Shown: positions 47,870-56,781 of the stretch, in pieces
Position numbering within the stretch: position 1 is the first letter of the stretch
Layout: every line of letters begins with the position of its first letter
Assembly: GCA_946548895.1 (NCBI GenBank)
Contig: CAMNQF010000008.1
Coordinates: 1-64,000, forward strand
Length of the DNA stretch: 64,000 nucleotides
Direction: 5' to 3'
From: an uncultured bacterium
GTDB taxonomy: Bacteria; Bacillota; Clostridia; Oscillospirales; Oscillospiraceae
Program-made: the position numbers and the translations under genes
Notes under the pieces: generated by a model
Told to the model about the DNA's origin: nothing
The model's input: only the letters and a program-made list of their open reading frames with translations
Databases searched by the model: none

Positions 47870-49467
47870 CGCACACTCCTCTCGGTGGTTTCGAGCAATT
47901 CCAGCCCGTTCTTCAGCCGGAACCGCAGGCGGCCATCGCCCTCCGCCGTGATCCGCTCCACCAAGTCGGTGAAGATCTCGCCGTCGAAGGCGGGGAGAAA
48001 TTCCGGCAGGGTTTCCAGCGTTTCCAGCAGTTCCCACGTCCTGGGGATGGCGTCGTCGTCCCCATCCGCCAGAAGCCGCTCTTTTTCCTGTTTCGCGGCC
48101 CGGAGCTGGCGGGCCAGCTCATTGCTTTGGGATATAAAAATATCAGGGTCGACCAGGCCGCACTTGTTCATGTCGGCCAGCATTCGACCCTGATCGGAGA
48201 GATCAGCGATTGTTTGGTTCAGCGCAACGACGTCCCGGCTCCAGAGCATCCGCCGTTCCCGGACGGACTGGAGGTCTGAGAGCATCTGCTTGAGGATAGG
48301 CTCCCCGTGGAGTCGGAGCTTGTGGTACACCCGGAGGAAGGCGGCGTGGATCTCCTCCTCGGGGATCCGCCCGGAAGGGCAGATATTCTTGCCGCGGTCA
48401 TGGTTGTAACAGACCCAGAAGGTCTTGCCGTTCCAGACCTTCTCCCGGTACAATGCCCCGCACTCACCGCAGAATATCATGCCCTTCAGCGGGGAACTCC
48501 GGCGCTGTCTGGCACCCTGCTGTTCGCCCCTTCTGCGCTTCAGCTCCTGGACGGCCTGGAAGGTGTCCCGGTCGATGATGGGCGGGTGGGTGGCCTCGGC
48601 GTAATACTGCTCCCGCTCCCCGCGGTTCTTCACCTGTTGGGTGGGGAGGGTGTCGGTGGCGTAGGTTTTCTGCCAGAGGGAGTCCCCGATGTACCGCTCG
48701 TTGGAAAGGATGTAGGAGACAGCGGTGTGAGCCCACTGCCGGTCCGCTTTGCCGATCCGCACAAGGACGCCCTCCCGGTTGAGCCGGGAAGCGATCTCCT
48801 CCATGCTCAGTCCGGCCAGATAGTCCCGGAAGATACTGCGGACGATCTCCGCACGTCCCTCGTCAACCTCGATTTTCCTGTCCCGGAGGACATAGCCGAA
48901 GGGGACGGCGGCAGGGAGGAAGGTGCCGCCCTTCATGCGCACCTGGTAGCTCCAGCGCATATTTTCCGAGATGTTCTGGCTCTCCCTCTGTGCCATGGCG
49001 GCGAATACGGCGGTGAGCAGCTCGCCGCTCATATTGGACGTGTCGATATGCTGCTCCTCGAAGCACACCCCCACGCCAATGGACTTCAGCTCCCGGATGG
49101 TGCTCAGGCAGTCCCTGGCGTTGCGGGCGAACCGGGAGACGGACTTGACCAGCACCTTGTCTACCCGCCCGCGACGGCAGTCCGCCAGGAGGCGCTGGAA
49201 ATCCGGGCGCTTCTCCGCCGAGGTGCCTGTGATGCCCTCATCGGCATAGAGGTCAGCCAGCGTCCAGTTCTCCTTGGAGCCGATCAGGGTGGTGTAGTAA
49301 TTGAGCTGGGCCATGAAGGAGTTGAGCTGGTCGGTGGAGTCCGAGCTGACCCGGCAGTACGCCGCCACACGGAGCTTCTCCGGCTCCTGTCTTGGCGCGG
49401 CCTCGATTACAATGACATTTTTCTGTTCCAGCGCGAGGCTCCCGCTGGTCTGCGGCTGTCTGCCCAT
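47866..49467 (-). CDS. Large serine recombinase 3
   Basis: 533 residues from ATG 49467, chosen because AAGGAGGTG precedes it. Catalytic Ser in VAAYCRVSSDSTDQ, GITGTSAEKRPDFQRLL and SRFARNARDCL; zinc ribbon FCGECGALYREKVW with CYNHDRGKNICPSG; coiled-coil tail. Similar in plan to recombinase 1 but clearly different in sequence. First gene of the triple module. Confidence 0.87.
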   Translation of the reverse strand: MGRQPQTSGSLALEQKNVIVIEAAPRQEPEKLRVAAYCRVSSDSTDQLNSFMAQLNYYTTLIGSKENWTLADLYADEGITGTSAEKRPDFQRLLADCRRGRVDKVLVKSVSRFARNARDCLSTIRELKSIGVGVCFEEQHIDTSNMSGELLTAVFAAMAQRESQNISENMRWSYQVRMKGGTFLPAAVPFGYVLRDRKIEVDEGRAEIVRSIFRDYLAGLSMEEIASRLNREGVLVRIGKADRQWAHTAVSYILSNERYIGDSLWQKTYATDTLPTQQVKNRGEREQYYAEATHPPIIDRDTFQAVQELKRRRGEQQGARQRRSSPLKGMIFCGECGALYREKVWNGKTFWVCYNHDRGKNICPSGRIPEEEIHAAFLRVYHKLRLHGEPILKQMLSDLQSVRERRMLWSRDVVALNQTIADLSDQGRMLADMNKCGLVDPDIFISQSNELARQLRAAKQEKERLLADGDDDAIPRTWELLETLETLPEFLPAFDGEIFTDLVERITAEGDGRLRFRLKNGLELLETTERSVR

Positions 49468-49544
49468 GGTCTGCACCTCCTTCTGTCAGCAACAAACAGT
49501 ACCACAACCCGGCCCGAATAGCTATGGAATTCGAGCGGTGAAAC

Positions 49545-49706
49545 CTAACAAAAAACGATGTCCGCGCCCGTGGTTTTGACAATTCGGGCGGTGATTTTTT
49601 TCAGCTCCTGCTCGGTAAACCCGTGCCCCGACAGCAGGCGGAGCAGATTGCGGATACCGCAGCAGTCGATATTGGCGTTTGACATTGATATTTGTTCTGC
49701 ATTCAT
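49545..49706 (-). CDS. Small conserved-looking protein upstream of the recombinases
   Basis: 53 residues, MNAEQISMSNANIDCCGIRN, LLRLLSGHGFTEQELKKITARI, ending GADIVFC. GGAGG precedes the ATG at 11 bases. Helical, soluble; short proteins with CGI-NLL-FL--HGFTE patterns occur with triple-recombinase elements. It is divergent from the DUF2325 gene. Confidence 0.5.
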   Translation of the reverse strand: MNAEQISMSNANIDCCGIRNLLRLLSGHGFTEQELKKITARIVKTTGADIVFC

Positions 49707-49741
49707 CTTTTGTAGTGCCTCCTTCGAATGGTGGAAACTGT

Positions 49742-49770
49742 TTGTGCCGTTGGGAGAACTATGGTATACT
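49742..49770 (+). promoter_or_regulatory. Promoter of the DUF2325 gene
   Basis: TTGTGC, 17 bases, TATACT; predicted start about 24 bases before ATG 49801. Confidence 0.6.
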
Positions 49771-49800
49771 GGCCTCAGAGAAAACAAGGCGGTGACAGCC

Positions 49801-51708
49801 ATGTGCGCAAAGAAAAAAGCCGTCCCCAGCAAGATGTGGAGGATAGCCGGTGAGCCCGTGCGTTCCCAGCCGCTCAGCGCGGCGGAACAGGAGGCATTCT
49901 CCGAGGAATTTTCCATCTACCGGCAGTTCCGCAGTGGCACGGAGAACGGGCTGGACTGGGTGACCCCAGCCGCCGCGCGGCTCCATCAGAGCGCCGCCAT
50001 GGCGGTTGCGGCACCGCTGTGTGAGCGGTATGCCGGAACATATGGACGGAAGGCCGTGGTCAAGGTGGTTTCCGCGACAGCGGCGATTCCCGCGCCCCTG
50101 TCGGCGCGGATGGCCCGGCGGACGGACTTCCTGCTGGGCGCGGCGCTGTGGCTGCTGGATTACTGGGAGATGCACTGCGGCAGCGATGACGACTATCTTT
50201 CCCTGCTGCCCCTGGAGTCGGACGAGCGGCTGGAATACGATATCCCTTTTTCGGAGGATCTGGATCACTCCCGGGATGTGCTGGTTCGCACATTGACCCT
50301 TCTGCGTGACCGGGACGGGGCATATCGCAAGGAGTTCCGGGCTCTGCTGGCCCTGGTCGATGATGAAGTCGCTGCGGAGCTCCGCCAGCGGTTCAAGGCT
50401 GCTTTTCTGGATTATATGGATCGGATCCTGGAGGTCTATGACCGGCTCCAACCTGTAACATCGGAACCGCCCCCCTTTTTGGGGGCAAGCCTGCCCGGCC
50501 CGGATTTCATGCCGCCGGACGATCTTTTGCCCTCAGAGCGTCCTGATACGATTGCGTTGTTCATGGCTCCGGAGCTGATCTGCCGCCCGGTGGCGGAGAT
50601 CCAGGAGCAGCTTGGTTCCCGGAAGGCGGCGGAGCTGCTGTCCGGCTACGGCACTGACGATCCCTATGCGCTGTGCGCCGCCTACCTGCTGCTGGAGCGG
50701 GAGAAGGACGCGCTGGCTAATCTGAACAGCCTCACCGCCATTGTGATGATCTGCGCCGAGCGGCACCTGCCCTGGACGCAGGACGACTTTGACGCCAGGG
50801 CCGATCTGTCCGAGCCGGGCGGGCCGGACTACAGGCTGTGGTACGAGTACCGGATGGTTTCTGAAGATGATACGGAGGGCGATGACGCCCCGGACTGGCT
50901 GGCCTCCGAGGCACAGCTGTTTTACATCGCCACCGGCGTGATACCGCCCCGGGATCAGCAGCCGTCCGATAAACTGATCCGTTGGTTCATGTCCCATGGG
51001 ATTGCGGAACAGCGGGCCCGTGAGCTGGCCTTTGGGGCTATGTTCGCCTATTATACCGACGCCGGAGAGCATGGATGGAAAGCGTTCGACTGGCCCTTTG
51101 ACGACGGCGGGGATGCAGATGCTCCTTCAGAGGAAACAGAGGAACCCCTGTCCGCTCCGCCTCCCGTTGAGGATCACGCCGCACAAATCGAATCGCTGGC
51201 CCGGAAGGTGAAGGAACTGCGGGGCGCGCTTCATGACGCGGAGCGTGCGGCGGGGCGGCTGAAGGAACAGCTCCGGGGTGCGGAACAGAAGGGCGAGATT
51301 GACCGCGCGGAGCTGGCCCAGCTCCGGGAAACCCTCTATAATCTGAGGGCTGGAGAGGATGGCGCGGAGGAGGACAGCAGCCCGCTGATGGAGCTGCCGT
51401 GGCAGGTGAGGCGGCGGGTGGCGGTGTTCGGCGGCCACGATAGCTGGCGCAAGGCGGTGAAGCCTCTGCTGCCCGGTGCCCGGTTCTATGACCGGGAGGA
51501 CTTGCCTGATCTCAACATCGTCCGGGGCGCGGACGTGGTGTGGCTCCAAGTCAATGCCATGTCCCACAAATATTATGATCGCATCATTGACGCCGCCCGG
51601 AAGAACGGCATCCCTGTGCGCTATTTCAGTTCAGCCAGCGCAAGGAAATGCGCGGTGCAGCTTGCACTGGATGAGCTGGCAGCGGGAAAGAAGCGGGATG
51701 AAGTTTAA
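49801..51708 (+). CDS. DUF2325-domain protein of the recombinase element
   Basis: 635 residues from ATG 49801. The C-terminal 100 residues match DUF2325: VAVFGGHDSWRKAVKPLLPG, ADVVWLQVNAMSHKYYDRII, GIPVRYFSSASARKCAVQL. Before it lies a coiled coil (about 465-520, VKELRGALHDAERAAGRLKEQ) and a 450-residue acidic helical region with no known domain. DUF2325 proteins are found with mobile elements and nucleotide-handling genes; their role is not known to me. Divergent from the recombinases, with its own promoter, so it may be an element regulator or cargo. Confidence 0.7.
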   Translation: MCAKKKAVPSKMWRIAGEPVRSQPLSAAEQEAFSEEFSIYRQFRSGTENGLDWVTPAAARLHQSAAMAVAAPLCERYAGTYGRKAVVKVVSATAAIPAPLSARMARRTDFLLGAALWLLDYWEMHCGSDDDYLSLLPLESDERLEYDIPFSEDLDHSRDVLVRTLTLLRDRDGAYRKEFRALLALVDDEVAAELRQRFKAAFLDYMDRILEVYDRLQPVTSEPPPFLGASLPGPDFMPPDDLLPSERPDTIALFMAPELICRPVAEIQEQLGSRKAAELLSGYGTDDPYALCAAYLLLEREKDALANLNSLTAIVMICAERHLPWTQDDFDARADLSEPGGPDYRLWYEYRMVSEDDTEGDDAPDWLASEAQLFYIATGVIPPRDQQPSDKLIRWFMSHGIAEQRARELAFGAMFAYYTDAGEHGWKAFDWPFDDGGDADAPSEETEEPLSAPPPVEDHAAQIESLARKVKELRGALHDAERAAGRLKEQLRGAEQKGEIDRAELAQLRETLYNLRAGEDGAEEDSSPLMELPWQVRRRVAVFGGHDSWRKAVKPLLPGARFYDREDLPDLNIVRGADVVWLQVNAMSHKYYDRIIDAARKNGIPVRYFSSASARKCAVQLALDELAAGKKRDEV

Positions 51709-51810
51709 TGCTTTTGTAACACTTCCACGTAAACTTTTGTAATGAAACACCTCTATCATAAGACTTGCAAGAGACATCCTTTCTTTTTCATTCTATCCTC
51801 CATCCTCAAG

Positions 51811-51841
51811 AGCCGGGGCGTTGCCGCCCCGGCTCACTTTT
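51811..51841 (+). terminator. Terminator after the DUF2325 gene
   Basis: AGCCGGGGC/GCCCCGGCT, 9 bp, then CACTTTTTA. The 100 bases before it hold nothing else I recognise. Confidence 0.7.
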
Positions 51842-51984
51842 TACCCTGGAACATCTTCTTCCGGGTCATCATCCAATGCGGTACAGTATTTTTCATCTGG
51901 GAAGATAAGCTCACATTCTCCCCCGGTGATCCCGCACTTCCATCCATGAAACTCGTCTGTTGGTTTGGCATATGGGCACCTCAT
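51841..51984 (-). CDS. Small Cys-rich protein
   Basis: 47 residues, MRCPYAKPTDEFHGWKCGIT, GGECELIFPDEKYCTALDDD. Four Cys and a conserved-looking FHGWxC; SD GGAGGTG. Short proteins of this pattern recur in Clostridia, function unknown; probably a metal-binding or redox mini-domain. On the minus strand it lies downstream of the structured RNA copy 2. Confidence 0.6.
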   Translation of the reverse strand: MRCPYAKPTDEFHGWKCGITGGECELIFPDEKYCTALDDDPEEDVPG

Positions 51985-52149
51985 TTCTACACCTCCGCTA
52001 TTATTGTACAGTTTGGCACTTGATTCCAGAAAAACGGGGGCCGCCCACCGAGCGACCCCCGTGGCATCTGAAATCAAAAACATGAGAATACCTGAAGGAC
52101 GTTGTATTCCTGTCCTTCGCTTGCCTGTATTCGACACTACTTCCCCAGG

Positions 52150-52410
52150 CGTGGGCGGTAGACTGAAACCGCGCTGTGCGCGTCACGGGAATCTCACCCC
52201 TCCGAGGATCGCTCCGAGCTGCCCGCAGGCAGGAGTATCATTATGTGCTGACGAGGTCGTTGCAAAACAGCTTGTCCGCCGTTTCTGGACGGGTGGGTAC
52301 CGCTCGCCGCCTTATTTGGCCGTCTTTGATGGGGGAGAACCCCCACAGGCGGGTCTTGGCGCACCCTCCAGGGTCGCTTGCTCGTCAGGGAACGTATTTC
52401 AGTCGCCGGA
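52150..52410 (-). ncRNA. Candidate structured RNA, copy 2
   Basis: Non-coding. On the minus strand it carries the blocks of copy 1 in order: GGGTGCGCCAAGACCC (from 52366), AATGATACTCC (from 52241), GGGGTGAGATTCCCGTG (from 52200) and CAGTCTACCGCCCACG (from 52165). A GTGGGGGTTCTCCCCCAT hairpin follows the first block. Distances between blocks differ from copy 1, as expected of variable helices. Confidence 0.6.
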
Positions 52411-52459
52411 TGTGACCGGGCTGGCCCGGTGTTTTTCAAAGTGCAGAGAGGAAAAGGAA

Positions 52460-52500
52460 AAGACCCCCTCACTGTGTAGGCAGCGAGAGGGCCTTTTTTA
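52460..52500. terminator. Imperfect terminator hairpin
   Basis: CCCCCTCACTG pairs imperfectly with CAGCGAGAGGG, with T-rich tracts on both sides. It separates the sigma-like gene from RNA copy 2. Confidence 0.55.
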
Positions 52501-52502
52501 TA

Positions 52503-52973
52503 CTATTTTTTCAAAAAAATTTTTAAGCGGTTGATTTTTCTTGAAATGACCGATTGGTTCCTTTTCAGCAGTAGGGCAATTTCCGTCTGTGTATACCCTT
52601 CAATGGCGTACAAAGTAAGCAATTCCAGATCTTGTTCCGAGAGTTTTGACAGCCTGGCAGAGAGGGACGCATCCTCAATGGCGTCAATCCACGCATACTG
52701 TTCTGAAAAATTCTCCTCATCAAAAGTGACGGAGAGTGACGAAAACCTCATAAACAGTGTGCTTTGCTCCCCATCTATCTCGCCGCTCAAATATGTATCC
52801 GGCAGGGCCTGCGTGTGGTTTTCGTAGGTTCGCCGGGAGAGGAACATTTCCCAGTCATAGCTGTGCATAGCCTCAATGGCAGCGGGGGACATCCCGGCAT
52901 CTGTATATTCCTTCTGGAGTTGTTTCCACTCTAAATCAAACTGCCGTTTCTCTTTCGCATAGTTAAATCCCAT
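52503..52973 (-). CDS. Sigma-70-like regulator
   Basis: 156 residues, SD GGAGGTC. The C-terminal 60 residues form a sigma region 4-type helix-turn-helix (LSEQDLELLTLYAIEGYTQTEIALLL, then NQSVISRKINRLKIFL); the N-terminus KRQFDLEWKQLQKEY is of the kind seen in mobile-element sigma-like proteins. Probably an element regulator. Structured RNA copy 2 lies just downstream, as copy 1 lies downstream of the ICE sigma/HTH pair. Confidence 0.72.
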   Translation of the reverse strand: MGFNYAKEKRQFDLEWKQLQKEYTDAGMSPAAIEAMHSYDWEMFLSRRTYENHTQALPDTYLSGEIDGEQSTLFMRFSSLSVTFDEENFSEQYAWIDAIEDASLSARLSKLSEQDLELLTLYAIEGYTQTEIALLLKRNQSVISRKINRLKIFLKK

Positions 52974-53251
52974 GCGTTTGACCTCCTGTTCTTCTGAAAT
53001 TGGTGATTTCAGAAGCCGGAGGCCCCCGGCAGCGGGGGAACCAGGATTGAGCGTCTACCGATGTTCGAGGGTAAAGCGGCGCGCCGGATGCCTTTGATAA
53101 GCGTCCGGCGCGTAAGTGTAAGGTTTGACAGATTACGACATTGCAGGGTTGGAGGCTGCCAAAAAAAGCGGTGATTTTTTGAAAAATTACCCCAGTAAAT
53201 TAGCAGCAAATACATGGATTGGCCCCCCCACGTGACCACTGCACAAAAAAC

Positions 53252-53282
53252 AGCGGTCTTGAAATGTCATTTCAAAACCGCC
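53252..53282. promoter_or_regulatory. Near-perfect palindrome in a gene-free stretch
   Basis: CGGTCTTGAAATG and CATTTCAAAACCG, one mismatch; the centre TTGAAATGTCATTTCAA is a perfect 17-base palindrome. The 452 bases from 52,974 to 53,425 otherwise show no supported gene. It could be an operator or a terminator for the response regulator. Confidence 0.5.
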
Positions 53283-53425
53283 GTAGATTTGTCTATCACT
53301 TTTGGGTACGCCAATATGCACCTGTTCAAATGACGGTTTTTTTATATGCCGTCTGACAGGCTGCTTGCTTTTTCATCCATTTTTTACCGGCAACTACATT
53401 CTACCACGCAATTCTCACAAAGTCC

Positions 53426-54160
53426 TCACAATTTTCTCACAATACCATCACACTCATCGCAAGTTTCGACAAAATTTGGGGTGAAGCGGTAGCCTACGCG
53501 ATGCACGGTATGTATATAGCGGGGGTTTTCCGGATCTGGCTCTATCGCCTGACGTAATAAATAGATGGGCTGCGAGACGCCGCGGTCATAGCCAGCGTCC
53601 ATATGCCAGGCTTTTTCACATATCCGCTCCGCAGAAAGGACTTCATCTGGATGTTCCATAAAGAAATGCAGAAGTGAAAATTCCCTGGGACGCAGTTTGA
53701 CAATCCGTTCCTTTACCCGCACAACGCATCGTGCCGGATCAATATATATGTCACCGATTTGAAAACCCTGCTTTTTCTGATCAATGTGCTGGTCATAACC
53801 CGTGTAGCGGCGAAACTGCGCCATAATATGGTCAACGGTCAAATCCACAGAGCATTGCGTTCCAGCGCACAAATCAGCGCCAGATTGTAGTGCTACATGG
53901 GCAATTTTGACATCATACTTTTCTAATATAACGACTATCGGTGCGAAGCAGATTCTACGCAGGGCGACGAGGAATTCGCTGCACATCGCAGGCTCAGGAA
54001 ATTTGAGTATGGCAAGGTGGATCTGTTGATTTTTGCAGATATCCTCAACGTTCTGAGGTGTGAGCGCCGTCATGTAATTGATATCCATCCATTGAAGTCG
54101 ACATTTGAGGGCATGGCAAAAGTTATGTGGGACATTCAGCATCAGGATTTGATACCGCAT
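53426..54160 (-). CDS. OmpR-type response regulator with degenerate receiver
   Basis: 244 residues. The C-terminal winged helix (about 130-235) is typical: RIVKLRPREFSLLHFFMEHP, LSAERICEKAWHMDA, YIHTVHRVGYRF. The N-terminal receiver-like domain lacks the phospho-acceptor: where DLIxLD is expected the sequence reads HLAILKFPEPA, and the acidic pocket near the N-terminus is missing. It probably works without phosphorylation. No histidine kinase gene is adjacent. Confidence 0.75.
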   Translation of the reverse strand: MRYQILMLNVPHNFCHALKCRLQWMDINYMTALTPQNVEDICKNQQIHLAILKFPEPAMCSEFLVALRRICFAPIVVILEKYDVKIAHVALQSGADLCAGTQCSVDLTVDHIMAQFRRYTGYDQHIDQKKQGFQIGDIYIDPARCVVRVKERIVKLRPREFSLLHFFMEHPDEVLSAERICEKAWHMDAGYDRGVSQPIYLLRQAIEPDPENPRYIHTVHRVGYRFTPNFVETCDECDGIVRKL

Positions 54161-54249
54161 AAACGCCGCCTTTCTTTATTATAGACTTTAGCCCAATTGA
54201 AACACTTCGTCGGAAAATTTTTACAAAATTTGCACATTTGGTCATGAAG

Positions 54250-54275
54250 AAAGCGGGGCAATTTCGCCCCGCTTT
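54250..54275. terminator. Hairpin in the 54.2-54.6 kb gap
   Basis: AAAGCGGGGC/GCCCCGCTTT, 10 bp, flanked by TCATGA on both sides. I see no gene from 54,161 to 54,630; this gap probably marks the edge between mobile DNA and the sugar locus. Confidence 0.5.
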
Positions 54276-54630
54276 CATGAGCTTAACTGCTTTTTCATAA
54301 AGTTTTTAAGCATCTCCGCTGTCTTGGCATGAGTGGCTTCCCCTCTGGGCTCAGATGCCGCTGTCTTTTCCGTTCAAAACTCCTTTCTCTGGCTCAGCGT
54401 AGGACTTCCAATGCCTAATTGCTGTCCTTACATATAACACCAAATATCACTCTGAGTGTCCAAATAGCCGTACATAATTCGTAAAGTATCAAAGTAATCC
54501 GTTTGGCTCTTTCATGTCAAGCTGCCCCACATACTTTGAATTCGATATCATTTTACCGTAAGACACAAAATGCTGTAAGAAGAATATTCATTGGCTGTAT
54601 TCGGGCAGGAACACGAAGCCGAATTAGGAC

Positions 54631-56781
54631 TTATTCTTTACGGGTGATATGGGTGATACCATTTGCCTCTATGTCTACAAAAAACGCTCTATTTTGGTAT
54701 TGGAATGTAAAAGCTAACCGCTCCCATCCGACAGGCAGGCAAGGCTTTAGCCGTGGTTCCCCATCCACAAAATGTAATCCAGCGAAGCCAAACACTACAG
54801 TTTGCCAGGTTTCGCCAAATCCGGCCATGTGCAGGCCCTCTTTCCCTGTGTTGCCCATGATATCCCGCAGATCCAAAAAGAGCGCCTTTCGGAAGTAGCC
54901 CTCTGCCCGCTCCATGAGTCCGTTCTGGGCGGCGAACAGCGCATGGGACGCAAAGCTCAGCGTGGAATCGTGGAGGCACAGAGGCTCAAAATCCTCCCAG
55001 GCAGCCAGCCGCTCGGCGGTGGAAAAGCGTTCCGGCAATCGGGTCATAAGGAGAAGGACGTCCGCTTGTTTCACTACCTTATATCGTTGGAGACGGTCAA
55101 AGCAGACCTGATGGTAGCTGGCCTCGTCACCCGCCTTTAACGATTTCGGGTCTACTGGCTCCAGCAGATGGAAGGTATCATCTGTCCGCCAATGACCCGA
55201 AGCAGAATCTTTTGGCAGCTTAATGGAACGGCACAATCTGGCCCAATCTTCCTGCTCCCCAGGCGTGAGGCCCAGGCGGTGGTATTGTTCCCGATCCAAC
55301 CGCGCCAAGGCATCCGCCGCGCGGATGGCCAGATCCAAATTGTGCTGTACCATCATGTTGGTAAACAGGTTATTGCTGGTAATGCCGCAGTATTCGTCCG
55401 GCCCCTTGCAGAACAGCAGGTTGACAAGCCCTGTCCCGGACTCGGGGGTATAGCGGCTTATCCAGAAGCGGGCGGTTTCCACCAGCACTTCAGCCCCGCC
55501 GTTCAGGAAAAGATCTTTGTCCCGGGTGACCTCCATATATTGCCCCAGGGCAAAGGCCACATCAGCGGTCACATGGATTTCGCTGCAGCCAATGTCCCAG
55601 GTTTCACACTGTTCTGTTCCGTCAAAGGCCACCATCCAAGGATAACGCGCCCCTGTGCCGTTCATCTTTTGGGCGTGTGCTTTTGCTTGGGGCAGCGTAT
55701 TGATCCGGAACTGGGACAGGCTCCGGGCAGCTTGGGGATCTGTGTATAGGTAAAACGGGAGCATAAACAGGTCGGTGTCCCAGAAATAGCAGCCCTTGTA
55801 CCGGGTGTGGGTCAGTCCACGGGCGCCGATGCTGACGGTATCGTCCCGGGCAGAGCAGTTCACAATGAGCTGATAAATGATATATCTTATGGCGGTCTGC
55901 GCGTCGGCATCCCCTTCAATGGTGATCCCGGCCATTTCCCATTTCTTCGCCCACAATTCTTTGTTCTCCCGCTCTAATTCATCAAACGTCCAATTCAAGG
56001 GGAGGGGGGCCAGCATCGGGTTATGATCCCTGCTGGTGGTGATAGCGGTGAGCTTTTCTATCGTGAAAGTGTCCCCGGCCTTGATCCGAGCTTCGATGCG
56101 CAGCCCTGCCCCGTTCTCCGATGGGATGGGGCTCTGAATGTCAAAGCCCGCGGCATGGAACGCCGTATGATAATGGGCGGTGAGCCCGGTGGCCTTAGTT
56201 TCCAATTCAACGGCAAAGCCCTTCGCAAAGAACTGTGGCTCACCAGCGCGAGTATAGCACAGTTGCTCGTCATTCTGTTTCACCTGGTCATCAGGAACCG
56301 GCTGGTTACAGCAGGACAGTTCTACACCGCTGTCCACCGTCAGGGCCCCCGCCCCGCCGGTGCAAGCAAAGCGGCTGCGCTGGAGAACCAGCGCCGGGTT
56401 TCCCAGCGGGAACAGCCGTTCTTCCACAACGGAAACTTCGGCATCCCCCATGGACAGCGAATAGGATGTGGCCAGCTTGCCACAGGACAGATCCAGATCC
56501 AGGGCAATCCCGGCGGGGCGGGCGGCCTGCCCGTTGAGCGTGACGATCTCCCAGACCGGGGTAGGAAGGTTTACAAAATCGGTCAGCCCCGCTTTGTACA
56601 CATCGAAAAATCCCGCGATGAACAGCCCGGTATCCACTGGCCTCAGCTCCGGGCGGAGGGCAGGGTAGCCACGCAGGCCCATGCGCCCGTTCCCGGTAAA
56701 AAAGACGCTCTCCAAAAAAGGGTCGCCAATGGCCCCGCTGGCGCTGATGTGCCAGCCGTTCAGCTGAATGTCATTCCGCAT
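54631..56781 (-). CDS. GH65-family glycoside phosphorylase/hydrolase
   Basis: 716 residues from ATG 56781 (SD GGAGGG), overlapping the end of the upstream glycosidase. An N-terminal beta-sandwich (about 1-270), a linker helix, and an (alpha/alpha)6 barrel with GCYFWDTDLFMLPFY, the general acid Glu near 463 in CKGPDEYCGIT, then a C-terminal beta domain. GH65 enzymes split alpha-glucobioses (maltose, kojibiose, nigerose, trehalose) by phosphorolysis or hydrolysis; which one cannot be read here. Cytoplasmic, LacI-controlled with the importer. Confidence 0.85.
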   Translation of the reverse strand: MRNDIQLNGWHISASGAIGDPFLESVFFTGNGRMGLRGYPALRPELRPVDTGLFIAGFFDVYKAGLTDFVNLPTPVWEIVTLNGQAARPAGIALDLDLSCGKLATSYSLSMGDAEVSVVEERLFPLGNPALVLQRSRFACTGGAGALTVDSGVELSCCNQPVPDDQVKQNDEQLCYTRAGEPQFFAKGFAVELETKATGLTAHYHTAFHAAGFDIQSPIPSENGAGLRIEARIKAGDTFTIEKLTAITTSRDHNPMLAPLPLNWTFDELERENKELWAKKWEMAGITIEGDADAQTAIRYIIYQLIVNCSARDDTVSIGARGLTHTRYKGCYFWDTDLFMLPFYLYTDPQAARSLSQFRINTLPQAKAHAQKMNGTGARYPWMVAFDGTEQCETWDIGCSEIHVTADVAFALGQYMEVTRDKDLFLNGGAEVLVETARFWISRYTPESGTGLVNLLFCKGPDEYCGITSNNLFTNMMVQHNLDLAIRAADALARLDREQYHRLGLTPGEQEDWARLCRSIKLPKDSASGHWRTDDTFHLLEPVDPKSLKAGDEASYHQVCFDRLQRYKVVKQADVLLLMTRLPERFSTAERLAAWEDFEPLCLHDSTLSFASHALFAAQNGLMERAEGYFRKALFLDLRDIMGNTGKEGLHMAGFGETWQTVVFGFAGLHFVDGEPRLKPCLPVGWERLAFTFQYQNRAFFVDIEANGITHITRKE

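Noticed and set aside
53009-53239. 76-codon minus-strand frame in the gap before the response regulator
   Set aside because: No SD, no domain, composition typical of non-coding sequence.
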